64,000 bases of DNA from Rossellomorea aquimaris (GCF_020171925.1 NZ_JAIVAR010000008.1:1-64000), one strand, 5' to 3'. Positions 37,994 through 47,589 are shown, counted from the stretch's first letter. Notes: generated from the letters alone by a model not told the origin. Made by a program: numbers and translations.

Positions 37994-39880
37994 TTGGATA
38001 AGAAAAAGGAGCTTCATCAAACAAGCAACAACTATGATCAATCACGCAGAACGTTTTTGAAGTACTTCTTAGCAGGATCTGCGGTAATGGCATTAGAGAC
38101 ATCCGGAATCTCTCGATTGACGTCAATGGTCTCCACGGCAGAAGCAGCAACAACGGTTGAGCCATATGCTGCAACACAAGGTGCTGGAAAAGGATTCCCG
38201 CAGTCGATTGCTTCAGGAGATCCTACGCCAACTGGTGCTATGCTTTGGACAAGGGTGGATCCTTCTATGGAAACTGGATTAACGGATAAAGAATTCTCTA
38301 GCGAAGTCATTTATTGGCTTGAAAATAAAGCAACTAATGATACATCTTTAGAAGAAGGAATTAATCAGGGTAAATTCATTATGTTTGAGATAAGTAAAAA
38401 AGCGGATTTTTCTGAAGTGGAGATGAGAGGCTTCTCGCCAATCTGGAAGGACCATGACCACGTAGTACGTGTCGATTTAGATGGTGTACTTGCTTCCCAA
38501 CAGACATACTACTACCGCTTCATTACAAAAAGTGGGCTTGTAAGTAGGACAGGCCGATTTAAGACATTGCCAACAGAAGGAGCAGATGTTCAGTCTGCAA
38601 CCATCGGGTATGTTTCCTGTCAGGATTATACCAATGGTTTTTTTAACGCTCTTGGTTATATGGCAGATGAGGAAATGGACTTCTTCCTGCATCTTGGAGA
38701 CTACATTTATGAATCCGTAGGAGACGCTGCCTACCAAGGGAACCTGGAAGAACGTCAAATTACACTCCCGAGTGGACAAGGAAAGGCATTTACCATTCAG
38801 GACTATCGTAAGCTATACCAGACGTATCGTTCGGACAAAGACCTACAAAAGCTTCATGAAAACCATGCGATGATCGGAATTTGGGATGATCATGAGTTTG
38901 CAAACGACACGTATTATCCTGCGGTCGCACCTGATGATAATCCTGAGTCGGATCCTGCTCGACGCCTCATTGCTAATCAAGTCTGGTTTGAGTATATTCC
39001 GGCTCGTGTCCCATACAATCCAAATGGAACGTTTGAGGATTCCGTTAAAATTTATCGTTCGATAGTGTTAGGAAATCTTGCATCCATCATCATGACGGAT
39101 GAAAGACTTTACAGAAGTGCGCACCCTTGCGGAGAAGAAACGCTAGACCGTTATCTGGCGCAGGGCTGTGAGGATATTAACCTTTCTAGTCGAACAATGC
39201 TTGGGAAAACGCAAAAGGAATGGTTTTTAAATGAGTTAAAAAATGCCAAGGGAACCTGGAAGATTTGGGGGAATGAAGTACAGGTAACACAATTGAAAGC
39301 ACTAGGAAAATATTTAAACCTTGATGCATGGGATGGCTACGCATATGAAAGAAGTGAGATTGCCCAAACGGTGTTAAACAATGGGATAAAAAACTTTCTT
39401 GCGTTAACTGGCGATTTCCACACATTTGAAGCGTCTTATATGCAAAACGACTATGTGCCTAACGGTGAAAAATTCGGGGTGGAGTTAATGGTTGGCTCCA
39501 TCACGTCAAGTAACTTACGAGAAACCCTTCGCAACTCCCTAAATTCAGCACCTGATGTTTCTAGTCCAATACCATTGGACGCCGCTGATGAACTGGTCAA
39601 GGCTTTGAAGGGGAAATTTAGTGAAGGAACAACAATTACGGCAGAGTTGCTGTTTAAAGAGCTTCAAAATATCATCAAAATCGAGAATCCTTGGATTGAC
39701 TTATTTGACAGTACGACGCACGGATATGCAATGTTGCAGCTTACCAAGGCAAAAGCAAAATGGACAGCATATTCGGTAGATAATATTGAAAAACCGCAAG
39801 CGACCAGAAAGCTTTTATGGCAATGTGAAGTGCCAAATGGTGAAGTGAAAATTAATGTTTTAAAAGGGAGCTTACTATAA
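37994..39880 (+). CDS. phoD: alkaline phosphatase/phosphodiesterase PhoD, Tat-exported
   Basis: Secreted phosphodiesterase releasing phosphate, for example from teichoic acid. 628 residues. Twin-arginine signal SRRTFLKYFLAGSAVMAL (Arg18-Arg19) ending near AEA-A. The N-terminal PhoD domain follows (QSIASGDPTPTGAMLWTR), then metal-site motifs FFLHLGDYIYE, GIWDDHEFANDTYYP and LTGDFHTFE. TTG start chosen because AAAGGAGG ends seven bases upstream. Followed 21 bp later by tatAd and then tatCd, the classic phoD-tatAd-tatCd operon; in B. subtilis this is induced by PhoP under phosphate starvation. Confidence 0.95.
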   Translation: MDKKKELHQTSNNYDQSRRTFLKYFLAGSAVMALETSGISRLTSMVSTAEAATTVEPYAATQGAGKGFPQSIASGDPTPTGAMLWTRVDPSMETGLTDKEFSSEVIYWLENKATNDTSLEEGINQGKFIMFEISKKADFSEVEMRGFSPIWKDHDHVVRVDLDGVLASQQTYYYRFITKSGLVSRTGRFKTLPTEGADVQSATIGYVSCQDYTNGFFNALGYMADEEMDFFLHLGDYIYESVGDAAYQGNLEERQITLPSGQGKAFTIQDYRKLYQTYRSDKDLQKLHENHAMIGIWDDHEFANDTYYPAVAPDDNPESDPARRLIANQVWFEYIPARVPYNPNGTFEDSVKIYRSIVLGNLASIIMTDERLYRSAHPCGEETLDRYLAQGCEDINLSSRTMLGKTQKEWFLNELKNAKGTWKIWGNEVQVTQLKALGKYLNLDAWDGYAYERSEIAQTVLNNGIKNFLALTGDFHTFEASYMQNDYVPNGEKFGVELMVGSITSSNLRETLRNSLNSAPDVSSPIPLDAADELVKALKGKFSEGTTITAELLFKELQNIIKIENPWIDLFDSTTHGYAMLQLTKAKAKWTAYSVDNIEKPQATRKLLWQCEVPNGEVKINVLKGSLL

Positions 39881-39901
39881 AAAAAGGAGGAGAGGGTATT
39901 T

Positions 39902-40108
39902 ATGTTGCAAAGTATTGGCATTCCAGGATTAATTTTAATTTTGATCATTGCATTAATTGTATTCGGGCCATCAAAACTTCCGGAAATAGGGCGATCTTTC
40001 GGGGTGACCCTGAGTGAATTCAAGAAGGGTACCAAAGAAATAATGTCAGATGAGGAACCAAAAAAAGCCAAGACAGAGGACTCAGCTCCTATACAAAAGG
40101 AATCCTAA
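39902..40108 (+). CDS. tatAd: TatA subunit dedicated to PhoD (TatAd)
   Basis: 68 residues: one membrane helix ([20 protein letters not shown]), the [14 protein letters not shown] hinge, an amphipathic helix and a charged tail. It lies between phoD and tatCd. Start ATG with AAAGGAGGAGAGGG upstream. Distinguished from the TatAy copy at 7434 by operon context. Confidence 0.95.
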   Translation: MLQSIGIPGLILILIIALIVFGPSKLPEIGRSFGVTLSEFKKGTKEIMSDEEPKKAKTEDSAPIQKES

Positions 40109-40120
40109 GAGTAGAAATAG

Positions 40121-40159
40121 GAGGAACTTGGCTGGTTGAGCAGCCGGTTCCTCTTTTTT
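40121..40159 (+). terminator. terminator-like hairpin between tatAd and tatCd
   Basis: GAGGAAC, GGCTG and their complements CAGCC, GTTCCTC (40121-40153) form a strong stem, followed by six T, ending 20 bp before the tatCd start. Expected to lower tatCd expression relative to phoD-tatAd. Confidence 0.82.
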
Positions 40160-40178
40160 CTAAGAGGGAGGAGTAGAT

Positions 40179-40937
40179 ATGAATAAGCAGGAGTTCATCC
40201 AGATTCATTTGAAAGAATTGAGACAACGGATTATAACAGTGGCTGTGGCTTATGCTGTTCTATTGATTGCTGGCTTCTTAAGTGTAAAGCATATCTATCG
40301 ATGGATCTTGAATGATGCAGGGCTTGAGCTTACGGTGCTGGGACCTTCTGATATCCTATGGGTATATTTCACGATTTCCAGTATTTGTGCGTTCACTCTA
40401 TTGATCCCTTTGTTAACCTATCAGGTATGGGCTTTTGTAAAGCCTGCATTGAAACCAGAAGAACGTAGGGCAACCTTGTTTTTTATTCCATTGTTATTCT
40501 TATTATTTTTGAGTGGTCTTGCATTTGGTTACTTTATCGTATTCCCGATGGTATTTGATTTTATCGTTTCGCTGTCCGAAGAGATGTTTGAAACGATGTT
40601 CACAGCGGAAAAATATTTCAAGTTTTTATTTCAGATCGTCTTTCCTTTAGGGTTACTCTTTGAATTGCCAGCGATCGTATTATTTTTAACCGAAATAGGA
40701 ATATTGACTCCCGGTTTTATGAAAAAATATAGGAAATATGTTTATTTAGGACTCGTAGTGTTATCGGCCGTCATCACGCCGCCAGACTTCGTATCCCAAC
40801 TATTTGTACTCATCCCCATGTTTTTGCTCTACGAAATCAGTATCTGGCTTTGTACATGGCGCTCACGGAAGAAAGCCGCAAATTCTGTATATCATTCTAA
40901 AGGCAATGCAAATGAAAAAAGCTTCTCAAACTTATGA
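40179..40937 (+). CDS. tatCd: TatC subunit dedicated to PhoD (TatCd)
   Basis: 252 residues, six predicted helices. LKELRQRII at the N-terminus, LTYQVWAFVKPALKPEERR, IVFPMVFDFIVSL, EKYFKFLFQ, LLFELPAIVLFLTEIG and VITPPDFVSQLFVLIPMFLLYE (split). Receptor for the PhoD signal peptide in B. subtilis. GGGAGGAG precedes the ATG. The gene's 3' end is included in a terminator hairpin (AGCTTCTCA / TGAGAAGCT with TTTTTT, 40914-40949). Confidence 0.94.
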   Translation: MNKQEFIQIHLKELRQRIITVAVAYAVLLIAGFLSVKHIYRWILNDAGLELTVLGPSDILWVYFTISSICAFTLLIPLLTYQVWAFVKPALKPEERRATLFFIPLLFLLFLSGLAFGYFIVFPMVFDFIVSLSEEMFETMFTAEKYFKFLFQIVFPLGLLFELPAIVLFLTEIGILTPGFMKKYRKYVYLGLVVLSAVITPPDFVSQLFVLIPMFLLYEISIWLCTWRSRKKAANSVYHSKGNANEKSFSNL

Positions 40938-40949
40938 GAAGCTTTTTTC
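40914..40949 (+). terminator. terminator of the phoD-tatAd-tatCd operon
   Basis: Stem AAAAAAGCTTCTCA / TGAGAAGCTTTTTT overlapping the tatCd stop codon. Confidence 0.88.
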
Positions 40950-41098
40950 ATTTCCTGAATCACTTGTAGATACACATAATATGAAACTTGTTTTTGTCGC
41001 TGTGACGAGTCATGTTCATGAATGGATAAGACAGATTCAGATAGGAAAATAACATCAAATAGATATGCCGTAGTGAATGGGTATCAGATAGCCTCCGC

Positions 41099-42691
41099 CT
41101 AATTTTCACGCGTCACTTTCCAATTATGGTTACAGGTTGCTTCTACGGTTTTTCTTTTTAGAAAATAATCAGCGAGTAGTTCTGTCATATCTGTCTGAAT
41201 TTCTTTTATCACCGGTTTATCTTTAAACATTTCGTAATCACCACCGCCACCGGCCCTGTAATTATTCATTACTACATCATAATGTTCAGTAAGATCGAGT
41301 GGCTTTCCGTTTCGCGTAAGTCTTTCCACCCGTGAACCGACCTCTTTCGAAATATTTAGGACGTATTCAAGTCCTTCCCACATATCATAGTTATAATGCT
41401 GGGGCTTTGGTTCAACGAATTCGGGATTGACTGTAATTTCATTTTTCTCATTCAAGGTGAAATATGTTGCGCATTTCTCCAAGGCATCTTTAATGTCCTG
41501 TCCTGAGATTCTGATGACTTTTAAGGTATTTGGATATATATAGTTGGAAACAATTTCACGCATTGTCACACGTTCTGAAAAACCAGGAGATTCATTATTA
41601 AAAAGTGCGGTATTGGATATGTCTACGCCTGCTGCATCCATTTGCACCTTATTGATGAATTCAATCATTGGATGATCTCCTAGTCTAGCGTCGAAGGAAT
41701 TTACAATAGACATGTCTCCGATAATCGTACCGATTGGTTGATCCAGCCAATCTTGCGTTTGTTTCTCTAAGTCTTTTGCTAATGCTAGAACCTCTTCATC
41801 CGCTTCAATTGTATGATCTACCTCTATTAATTCGGAAGAACGGCTTACAACTTGCCACCTTCCATTTTGATGCTCTAGTTTAAGCGTTACCTTTCCTAAA
41901 GCCTGGCCATTGAACCCTGGTTGCACAATCGTTACCCCATTAAGAGTCGTGGAGACCATTCGGTGTTGATGACCAGTCAGTAGCACATCAATTCCTTCTA
42001 TTTCATGACAGATGCGGAAACCTTGGTTCTCACCTGTTAATGATTCAGTAGGCTTCCCGGAAGTCAAATCTCTTTCAAACCCTCCATGGTAGGAAACGAT
42101 TAGTACATCATATTGTTCGTTTTCTTGTATGTATTTCACCCATCTTTTGGCTGTTTCAAAGGCATCATTAAACGTTAATCCTTCTATATGACTGGGGTTT
42201 TCCCAGTTTGGGATATAATGGGTCGTGATTCCAAGGGTCGCTATTCGTAAACCGTTCGGAAACTCTTTAATGAAATATGGAGGACCAACCGCTGGTTGAT
42301 TGTTATCTTCATTGAGAATGTTTGCAGAAATCCAAGGGAAATTAGATTCGTCCACTGATTTTTTTAGCAGTTCCATTCCATAATTAAATTCATGATTCCC
42401 AAGGACAGCAGAATCATATTGTAAATGATTTAAAATGCTGATCATCGGATTTTGTTTATCAGAAAGGAATTTGGCATAGAAATAGGTTAGTGGTGTTCCC
42501 TGAATGACATCCCCATTATCAATAAGGATTGTATAATCAGATTTCTTTTTCTCTTTGTGAATAAGACTTGAAATCTTTGCAATTCCTGAGTTTGATTGTT
42601 GATTATTCCCGTAATTTATTGGGAAAACATTTCCGTGAATATCACTGGTTTCGAGAATGACCAACTCACATGTATCTGTTATGTCTTTCAT
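41099..42691 (-). CDS. bifunctional metallophosphatase / 5'-nucleotidase
   Basis: 530 residues, two domains. Metallophosphatase: ETSDIHGNVFP near 14-24, DNGDVIQGTP, LGNHEFNYG, and GHQHRMV; then the 5'-nucleotidase C-terminal substrate domain (LFNNESPGFSERVTMREIVS, later MNNYRAGGGGDYEMF). Such enzymes cut nucleotides or cyclic nucleotides to nucleoside plus phosphate. No signal peptide is visible, so it is probably cytoplasmic or weakly associated, which fits the divergent phn importer bringing in the substrate. Exact substrate not determinable. Confidence 0.88.
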   Translation of the reverse strand: MKDITDTCELVILETSDIHGNVFPINYGNNQQSNSGIAKISSLIHKEKKKSDYTILIDNGDVIQGTPLTYFYAKFLSDKQNPMISILNHLQYDSAVLGNHEFNYGMELLKKSVDESNFPWISANILNEDNNQPAVGPPYFIKEFPNGLRIATLGITTHYIPNWENPSHIEGLTFNDAFETAKRWVKYIQENEQYDVLIVSYHGGFERDLTSGKPTESLTGENQGFRICHEIEGIDVLLTGHQHRMVSTTLNGVTIVQPGFNGQALGKVTLKLEHQNGRWQVVSRSSELIEVDHTIEADEEVLALAKDLEKQTQDWLDQPIGTIIGDMSIVNSFDARLGDHPMIEFINKVQMDAAGVDISNTALFNNESPGFSERVTMREIVSNYIYPNTLKVIRISGQDIKDALEKCATYFTLNEKNEITVNPEFVEPKPQHYNYDMWEGLEYVLNISKEVGSRVERLTRNGKPLDLTEHYDVVMNNYRAGGGGDYEMFKDKPVIKEIQTDMTELLADYFLKRKTVEATCNHNWKVTREN

Positions 42692-42758
42692 GGCTATAAC
42701 CGTCCTCTACTTAATTTGGTTTCATTATATCGTTTAATCGATCAAATGTACTATTAAA

Positions 42759-42782
42759 TTTACAATTTACGAAATATTTACA
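42759..42782 (+). promoter_or_regulatory. candidate PhoP-box repeats before phnD
   Basis: TTTACA at 42759, TTTACG at 42766 and TTTACA at 42777; the last two are 11 bp apart, the spacing of PhoP-box half sites (TTAACA-like). Lies in the divergent promoter gap of the nucleotidase and phnD. Confidence 0.4.
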
Positions 42783-42864
42783 ATATAAACTAGGAATAAT
42801 ATGCTATACTTTATTCTGGAAATTCCATTTTAGAAATCAAATATTAAATACGGGGGAAAAAGTT

Positions 42865-43914
42865 GTGAAGAACAAATTTAATTTCATTATTGCACTTCTT
42901 TTCATTATTGGAATCATTTCAGGTTGCGGTACAGATGAAGCGAACAAAGAAACTAGTGAAAATGGAAATACAAAGATTGACACACTAAATGTCAGTTTCG
43001 TCCCATCACGTGATCCAGAAGAAATTGTAACAGCAACTGAGCCACTTAAAGGTCTTTTAAAAGACGAACTTGGCAATCTTGGATTTGATGTTGAAAATGT
43101 AGAAATCAATGTGGGTACTACATATGAAGCTGTAGGGGAAGCTCTTTCGGCTGGAACTGCAGATGTAGGATTAATTCCAGGTGGAACATATGTATTATAT
43201 GAAGATGGTGCTGAAGTTATTTTAACTGCAACACGTGCAGCATTATCAAATGACTCTGATAATCCTAAAGAATGGAATGACAATAAGCCAACAGAAGGAT
43301 TGGAAGATAAGCAAGCTACTTACTACCGTGGATTATTCATCGCAGGCCCTTCAAAGAAAGGGAAAGAACTTGCTGACAAAATCAACAATGGTGAAGAGTT
43401 AACATGGGAAGACCTAAACAGTGCTAACTGGGCGGTCCAATCAACATCTTCTTCATCAGGTTATATCTATCCGACACTATGGTTACAAGATAAATTCGGA
43501 AAGAGTATTACTGACCTAGACAACGTTGTACAAGCTAATGGATATGGTGATTCATTTGCAAAACTAGCTGCCGAGCAAGTAGACATCATGGTTGCATATG
43601 CTGATGCACGTCGTGACAATGTGGATAAATGGACTGGTGATTTCAGCCGCACAGCATCTATTTGGGATGAAACAAATGTAATTGGTGTGACTCAGCCAAT
43701 TTTTAACGATACAGTTTCTGTTAGTAAAAATTCAGAAAACATGTCTGATGACCTGAAAAAAGCACTTCAAGACGCATTCATTAATATTGCTCAAAAAGAA
43801 GAAGGTAAAGAAGTAATCAGTATCTATAGTCATGAAGGTTACCAAAAGGCAAAAGCTTCTGACTATGATGGTGAGAGAGATGCACAGGAATTCTTAAAAG
43901 GTCTTAAAAACTAA
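42865..43914 (+). CDS. phnD: phosphonate/phosphate-ester ABC transporter, substrate-binding lipoprotein
   Basis: PhnD family binding protein, 349 residues. Lipoprotein signal with lipobox ISGC (Cys21) then an acidic linker. Domain landmarks: LNVSFVPSRDPEEI, GTTYEAVGEALSAGTADVGLIPGGTYVLY, VQSTSSSSGYIYPTLWL. GTG start with GGGGGA upstream. Serves the PhnC ATPase and two PhnE permeases encoded downstream; a terminator lies in between. Ligand may be phosphonate, phosphite or a phosphate ester. Confidence 0.92.
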   Translation: MKNKFNFIIALLFIIGIISGCGTDEANKETSENGNTKIDTLNVSFVPSRDPEEIVTATEPLKGLLKDELGNLGFDVENVEINVGTTYEAVGEALSAGTADVGLIPGGTYVLYEDGAEVILTATRAALSNDSDNPKEWNDNKPTEGLEDKQATYYRGLFIAGPSKKGKELADKINNGEELTWEDLNSANWAVQSTSSSSGYIYPTLWLQDKFGKSITDLDNVVQANGYGDSFAKLAAEQVDIMVAYADARRDNVDKWTGDFSRTASIWDETNVIGVTQPIFNDTVSVSKNSENMSDDLKKALQDAFINIAQKEEGKEVISIYSHEGYQKAKASDYDGERDAQEFLKGLKN

Positions 43915-43952
43915 CCAGGAACATTAGTTACATTTACAATTTATATAAAAGA

Positions 43953-43984
43953 GAGAACACCAAAATAAGGTGTTCTCCTTTTTT
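43953..43984 (+). terminator. terminator-like hairpin between phnD and phnC
   Basis: Stem GAGAACACC / GGTGTTCTC with 7-nt loop and six T. Would make the binding protein more abundant than the membrane subunits. Confidence 0.82.
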
Positions 43985-44041
43985 CGCATTCATACTGAAA
44001 AGCATATTTTCATGAAACCTTAAAAGAATGGAGTAATACCC

Positions 44042-44824
44042 ATGATCGAGTTTATTAATGTAGAAAAAACGTATCCCAATGGTACAAAAGCTTTACAAGA
44101 TATTAATTTGAAGATTGATCAAGGTGAATTCGTTGCGGTCATCGGTTTATCAGGTGCGGGTAAATCAACGTTAATTCGTTGTATCAACCGTATGCATGAT
44201 ATTACTGACGGAAAATTACTAGTGGATGAAACGAATGTCACTGATCTTAAAGGAAACCAAATTCGTCGTTTCCGTCGAAGAATCGGTATGATTTTTCAGT
44301 CTTTCAATCTCGTAACAAGAACGACAGTAATTAAGAATGTCCTGGTTTCTTTTGTCCCTGATAATCCGCTGTGGAGAAAAATTACCGGTCTATACACAAA
44401 GAAACAAAAACAGAAAGCATTAGAGGCTTTAGATAAAGTAGGGATTCTTGATAAAGCATATATTCGGGTTGACCAATTGTCAGGTGGACAACAGCAGCGT
44501 GTAGCACTAGCTCGTACATTGGCACAAAATCCGGATATCATATTAGCGGATGAGCCGATTGCGTCATTGGACCCTGTAACATCAAAGTTAGTAATGGACG
44601 ATTTTAAACGAATCAATAAAGAAATGAATATTTCTGTCATCATGAATATCCATCACGTTGAAGTAGCCTTGGAATACGCAGACCGAATCATTGGAATTCG
44701 TAAAGGAGAAGTCGTCTTCGATGGTGAATCTTCGAAGGTGACGGATGCGATTCTTAATGATATTTATGCTGGCAATCCAGAAGAATTACAAGCTGCCTTA
44801 GAGGAGAGTCATGCACATGTATGA
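44042..44824 (+). CDS. phnC: phosphonate-type ABC transporter ATPase
   Basis: 260 residues. Walker A GLSGAGKSTLIRC near 35-47, Q-loop FQSFNLV, signature LSGGQQQRVALAR, Walker B ILADEPIASLDP, switch His in NIHHVEVALEYADRIIGI. The start of phnE lies inside its last codons. Couples ATP hydrolysis to import through the two PhnE permeases. Confidence 0.93.
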   Translation: MIEFINVEKTYPNGTKALQDINLKIDQGEFVAVIGLSGAGKSTLIRCINRMHDITDGKLLVDETNVTDLKGNQIRRFRRRIGMIFQSFNLVTRTTVIKNVLVSFVPDNPLWRKITGLYTKKQKQKALEALDKVGILDKAYIRVDQLSGGQQQRVALARTLAQNPDIILADEPIASLDPVTSKLVMDDFKRINKEMNISVIMNIHHVEVALEYADRIIGIRKGEVVFDGESSKVTDAILNDIYAGNPEELQAALEESHAHV

Positions 44825-45632
44825 TAAAATCTTTCCTCCCAAAAGAATCGAGTTAGAGAACGGTAAGGTTGTTCTGGAAAAAAGATCGCGAGTACCTTTC
44901 ATTCTCCTGATTGTCTTCATTGCAGTTTATTATTCTGCACAGGCAACAGGATTTAGTTTTGAAGTGATCATCAAGCGTATCAATCAATTTTTTATCATCA
45001 TCGGTGAAATGCTTAAACCTAACTGGGGCTATATAGACGGGATTTTACCTGAATTGATGACTACATTAAAGATGTCCTTGTTCGGTTCGGTTGCTGGGGC
45101 ACTCATCGCTTTGCCTGTAGCTCTTCTTGCGTCTTCTAACATAATAAAAAATAAACTCATTGTTTCATTTTGTAAAACCGTTCTTAGCCTTCTAAGAACG
45201 ATGCCCACACTTGTAACGGCCTTGATTGCCACTTATGTATTCGATCTGCCAGCTATGGCGGGAACCGTAGCCATTTTCCTCTTTACCATTTCCTATGTTG
45301 GTAAATTAACGTACGAAGCGATTGAAAATGTAGACATGGGTCCTTTCGAAGCAATGGAATCAATCGGGATGACAAGGGTTCAAGCTTTTCGCTATGCCAT
45401 AATTCCTCAAATACTACCTGGTTATTTATCTACTTCCTTATTCAGTTTTGAAGGAAATGTCCGTTATGCTGCGATTCTTGGATATGTAGGGGCAGGGGGG
45501 ATTGGTAAGCTTATCAATGAAACAATCGGATGGCGTGATTATTCAAGCTTAGGGATGATTTTCGTCATGCTGGTTATCACTGTATATTTGATTGAAACAG
45601 TTAGTGAACACTTTAGAAAAAAGTTAATTTAA
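44811..45632 (+). CDS. phnE: phosphonate-type ABC transporter permease, first copy
   Basis: 273 residues with about six membrane helices and the permease loop EAMESIGMTRVQAFRYAIIPQILPGYLS (split here; the EAA motif that touches the ATPase). Overlaps phnC by 14 bp, GAGGAG upstream. ATG at 44811 used; ATG 44817 is equally possible. Forms a heterodimer with the next gene product. Confidence 0.92.
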   Translation: MHMYDKIFPPKRIELENGKVVLEKRSRVPFILLIVFIAVYYSAQATGFSFEVIIKRINQFFIIIGEMLKPNWGYIDGILPELMTTLKMSLFGSVAGALIALPVALLASSNIIKNKLIVSFCKTVLSLLRTMPTLVTALIATYVFDLPAMAGTVAIFLFTISYVGKLTYEAIENVDMGPFEAMESIGMTRVQAFRYAIIPQILPGYLSTSLFSFEGNVRYAAILGYVGAGGIGKLINETIGWRDYSSLGMIFVMLVITVYLIETVSEHFRKKLI

Positions 45633-45647
45633 AGGAGTATTCGTGGT

Positions 45648-46451
45648 ATGACGACAGTAGAAAAGCAGCTCCTGGCTGCCCCGCGTAATTATGGTTACAT
45701 CCTTACGGTAACAGCAATCATTCTTTTTCTTCTAGGGTGGTCAATTACTGGGATAAGCTTTCAATTGGACAGTAACGGAATGAAAATTGCTTCTAATATT
45801 ATCGGTGGACTTCTACATCCAGATACTGAGTTCCTATTTAATATGACTGACAGAGGCGTTTTATATTTGTTATGGGAAACTCTTGCCATCGCTTTGTTAG
45901 GAACGATTGTAGGTGCGGTTTTGGCTGTACCATTGGCGTTTTTAGCAGCATCTAATATTGTTCCAAAACCAATCGCATGGTTAACACGTTTATTATTGAT
46001 TTTTATCAGAACCATTCCCGCGTTAGTATATGGATTGATGTTCATTCGTGTAACCGGCCCTGGACCATTTGCGGGAGTATTGACGATAGGAATCACATCT
46101 ATCGGCATGCTTGCCAAATTATATGTTGATGCGATTGAAGAGTTGGATGTAAAGGTCCTTGAATCAATGACATCGATTGGTTGTAATACATTTGAGAAAA
46201 TTCGCTATGGCATTATCCCTCAATTATTATCGATTTTTCTATCGGTCATGATTTACCGTTTTGACATGAATATGCGTGAAGCTGCCATCCTAGGGTTGGT
46301 TGGTGCTGGTGGTATCGGTGCACCACTTATTTTCGCCATGCAGGGTTATAAATGGGAACTGGTTGGGTCGATTCTGATTGGACTAGTCGTTCTGATTTTA
46401 ATTATTGAGTTTATCTCAAATAAACTTAGATCTAAATTAGTAAATGGATAA
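45648..46451 (+). CDS. phnE: phosphonate-type ABC transporter permease, second copy
   Basis: 267 residues, about six membrane helices. EAA loop ESMTSIGCNTFEKIRYGIIPQ and the family ending MREAAILGLVGAGGIGAPL (split). 15 bp after the first permease, AAAGGAG upstream. Paired PhnE genes are typical of this transporter family. A terminator follows. Confidence 0.92.
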   Translation: MTTVEKQLLAAPRNYGYILTVTAIILFLLGWSITGISFQLDSNGMKIASNIIGGLLHPDTEFLFNMTDRGVLYLLWETLAIALLGTIVGAVLAVPLAFLAASNIVPKPIAWLTRLLLIFIRTIPALVYGLMFIRVTGPGPFAGVLTIGITSIGMLAKLYVDAIEELDVKVLESMTSIGCNTFEKIRYGIIPQLLSIFLSVMIYRFDMNMREAAILGLVGAGGIGAPLIFAMQGYKWELVGSILIGLVVLILIIEFISNKLRSKLVNG

Positions 46452-46464
46452 TAATGAACATCTA

Positions 46465-46496
46465 CTCCCATCAGTTTTATAACGATGGGAGTTTTT
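46465..46496 (+). terminator. terminator of the phn operon
   Basis: Stem CTCCCATC / GATGGGAG with 11-nt loop and five T. Confidence 0.85.
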
Positions 46497-46582
46497 CATT
46501 GAGTAATCATTCAATTGAATACCCGATTCTTTTGAACTGTTTTCGTAAAGATTGTTGCTTTTGAAAAAGTGAGAAGTACGTG

Positions 46583-46675
46583 ATTTCCGCTGCAGGTGCT
46601 TATTTTCAGTAGGGCGTGGGTTGAGCCTCCTAGGGCATCGCCCTGTTGGGTTTCAGCTTCCGCACGAGTAGAGAA
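46583..46675. repeat. dispersed intergenic repeat, copy 3 (degenerate, reversed)
   Basis: On the minus strand it shows AGGAGGCTCA and GCAGCGGAAAT, matching parts of the repeats at 9544 and 49746, plus a short GGGCGATGCCCT hairpin in the middle. Ends are eroded. Nothing else lies in 46497-46737. Confidence 0.55.
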
Positions 46676-46737
46676 CCTTTAGCGAGAATTAACGATCAAT
46701 AAAGGTAAAGTCATATTCATTCCTAGATAGTTTAGTA

Positions 46738-47589
46738 TTAACCATAGCCATAAAGTACCTGACGAATTTTCTTAGCAAACACAACAGGTTCCTCAATTTG
46801 TTGAACATAAACATAAGGTAGCATAGGCATACTGCAAGGAAATCCTACGACAAAATTACAATATATTCCGAGTTGTGTTAATTTCGACATGACAACATTT
46901 GTATCTTTAAGCTGCACAGGGATGCGGCCAATATTAAGGGCGTATCCTTGTGAATCCATACTGACAAAACTAAAGATTCCATCTGTCACGGTTGGAGACT
47001 GAGAGGCACATCGACCTAATATCTTTAATTGATGATGTTGAGGTATTGCGATACTACAGAAGGACTGCTGAGTTGGGTAAGGTATTAAAAAGCCTCCCAT
47101 AATGTCACTTACTTGCTTACATGTACTTTTGAAATTTAAAGCGGTAGGCGTATTTGACCGATGAGTTGATCCAATTGGCAATGCTTTTAAAACAGGTAAC
47201 AATCGATAGGCAAAAGAGATAGGCGATTCAATACTGGCTACATAAACAATTGGAAGGTTTGGTTCACTAAATAAATAACCATGGACAACATTGTGTCTGA
47301 TTCCTTGTCTTGTCAAAAGGTCCGTAACTGTCGAGATGTTCCGTTCCTCAACAGGGATACGTCCAATAATAAGCGCTTTTCCTTGTTCATCGAAATTCCC
47401 AAAGTCAAAATAAGCATCTGTTACCATGGTAGAATCAGCTGCAGATCTTCCCAACATATTTACCTCAATACGTTGGGATAAGCCAACTGTGCAGAAGGGG
47501 GATTGTGGCGTAATGGGGAGGATTGTGTAGCCGCCAATGCTCGCTGCAAATGTATGACAAAGGGATTGCGTTCCTGTAAAATGATTCAT
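46738..47589 (-). CDS. LppY/LpqO-like protein with two repeated domains
   Basis: 283 residues made of two homologous halves (about 10-130 and 155-278), each with a Gly-Gly-x-x-I-P start, a LGR-x-A-x-(S/D)-x-(T/P)-x-VTD-x-x-F segment, the strand AL-IIGRIPV or AL-NIGRIPV, and a YV-x-x-I-E/Q-x-P end. This layout fits the DUF1259 (LppY/LpqO) family, which is duplicated in the same way. No signal peptide. GAGGTG precedes the ATG. Function unknown. The 310-bp gap to the MarR gene (47590-47899) holds only the MarR terminator. Confidence 0.6.
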   Translation of the reverse strand: MNHFTGTQSLCHTFAASIGGYTILPITPQSPFCTVGLSQRIEVNMLGRSAADSTMVTDAYFDFGNFDEQGKALIIGRIPVEERNISTVTDLLTRQGIRHNVVHGYLFSEPNLPIVYVASIESPISFAYRLLPVLKALPIGSTHRSNTPTALNFKSTCKQVSDIMGGFLIPYPTQQSFCSIAIPQHHQLKILGRCASQSPTVTDGIFSFVSMDSQGYALNIGRIPVQLKDTNVVMSKLTQLGIYCNFVVGFPCSMPMLPYVYVQQIEEPVVFAKKIRQVLYGYG

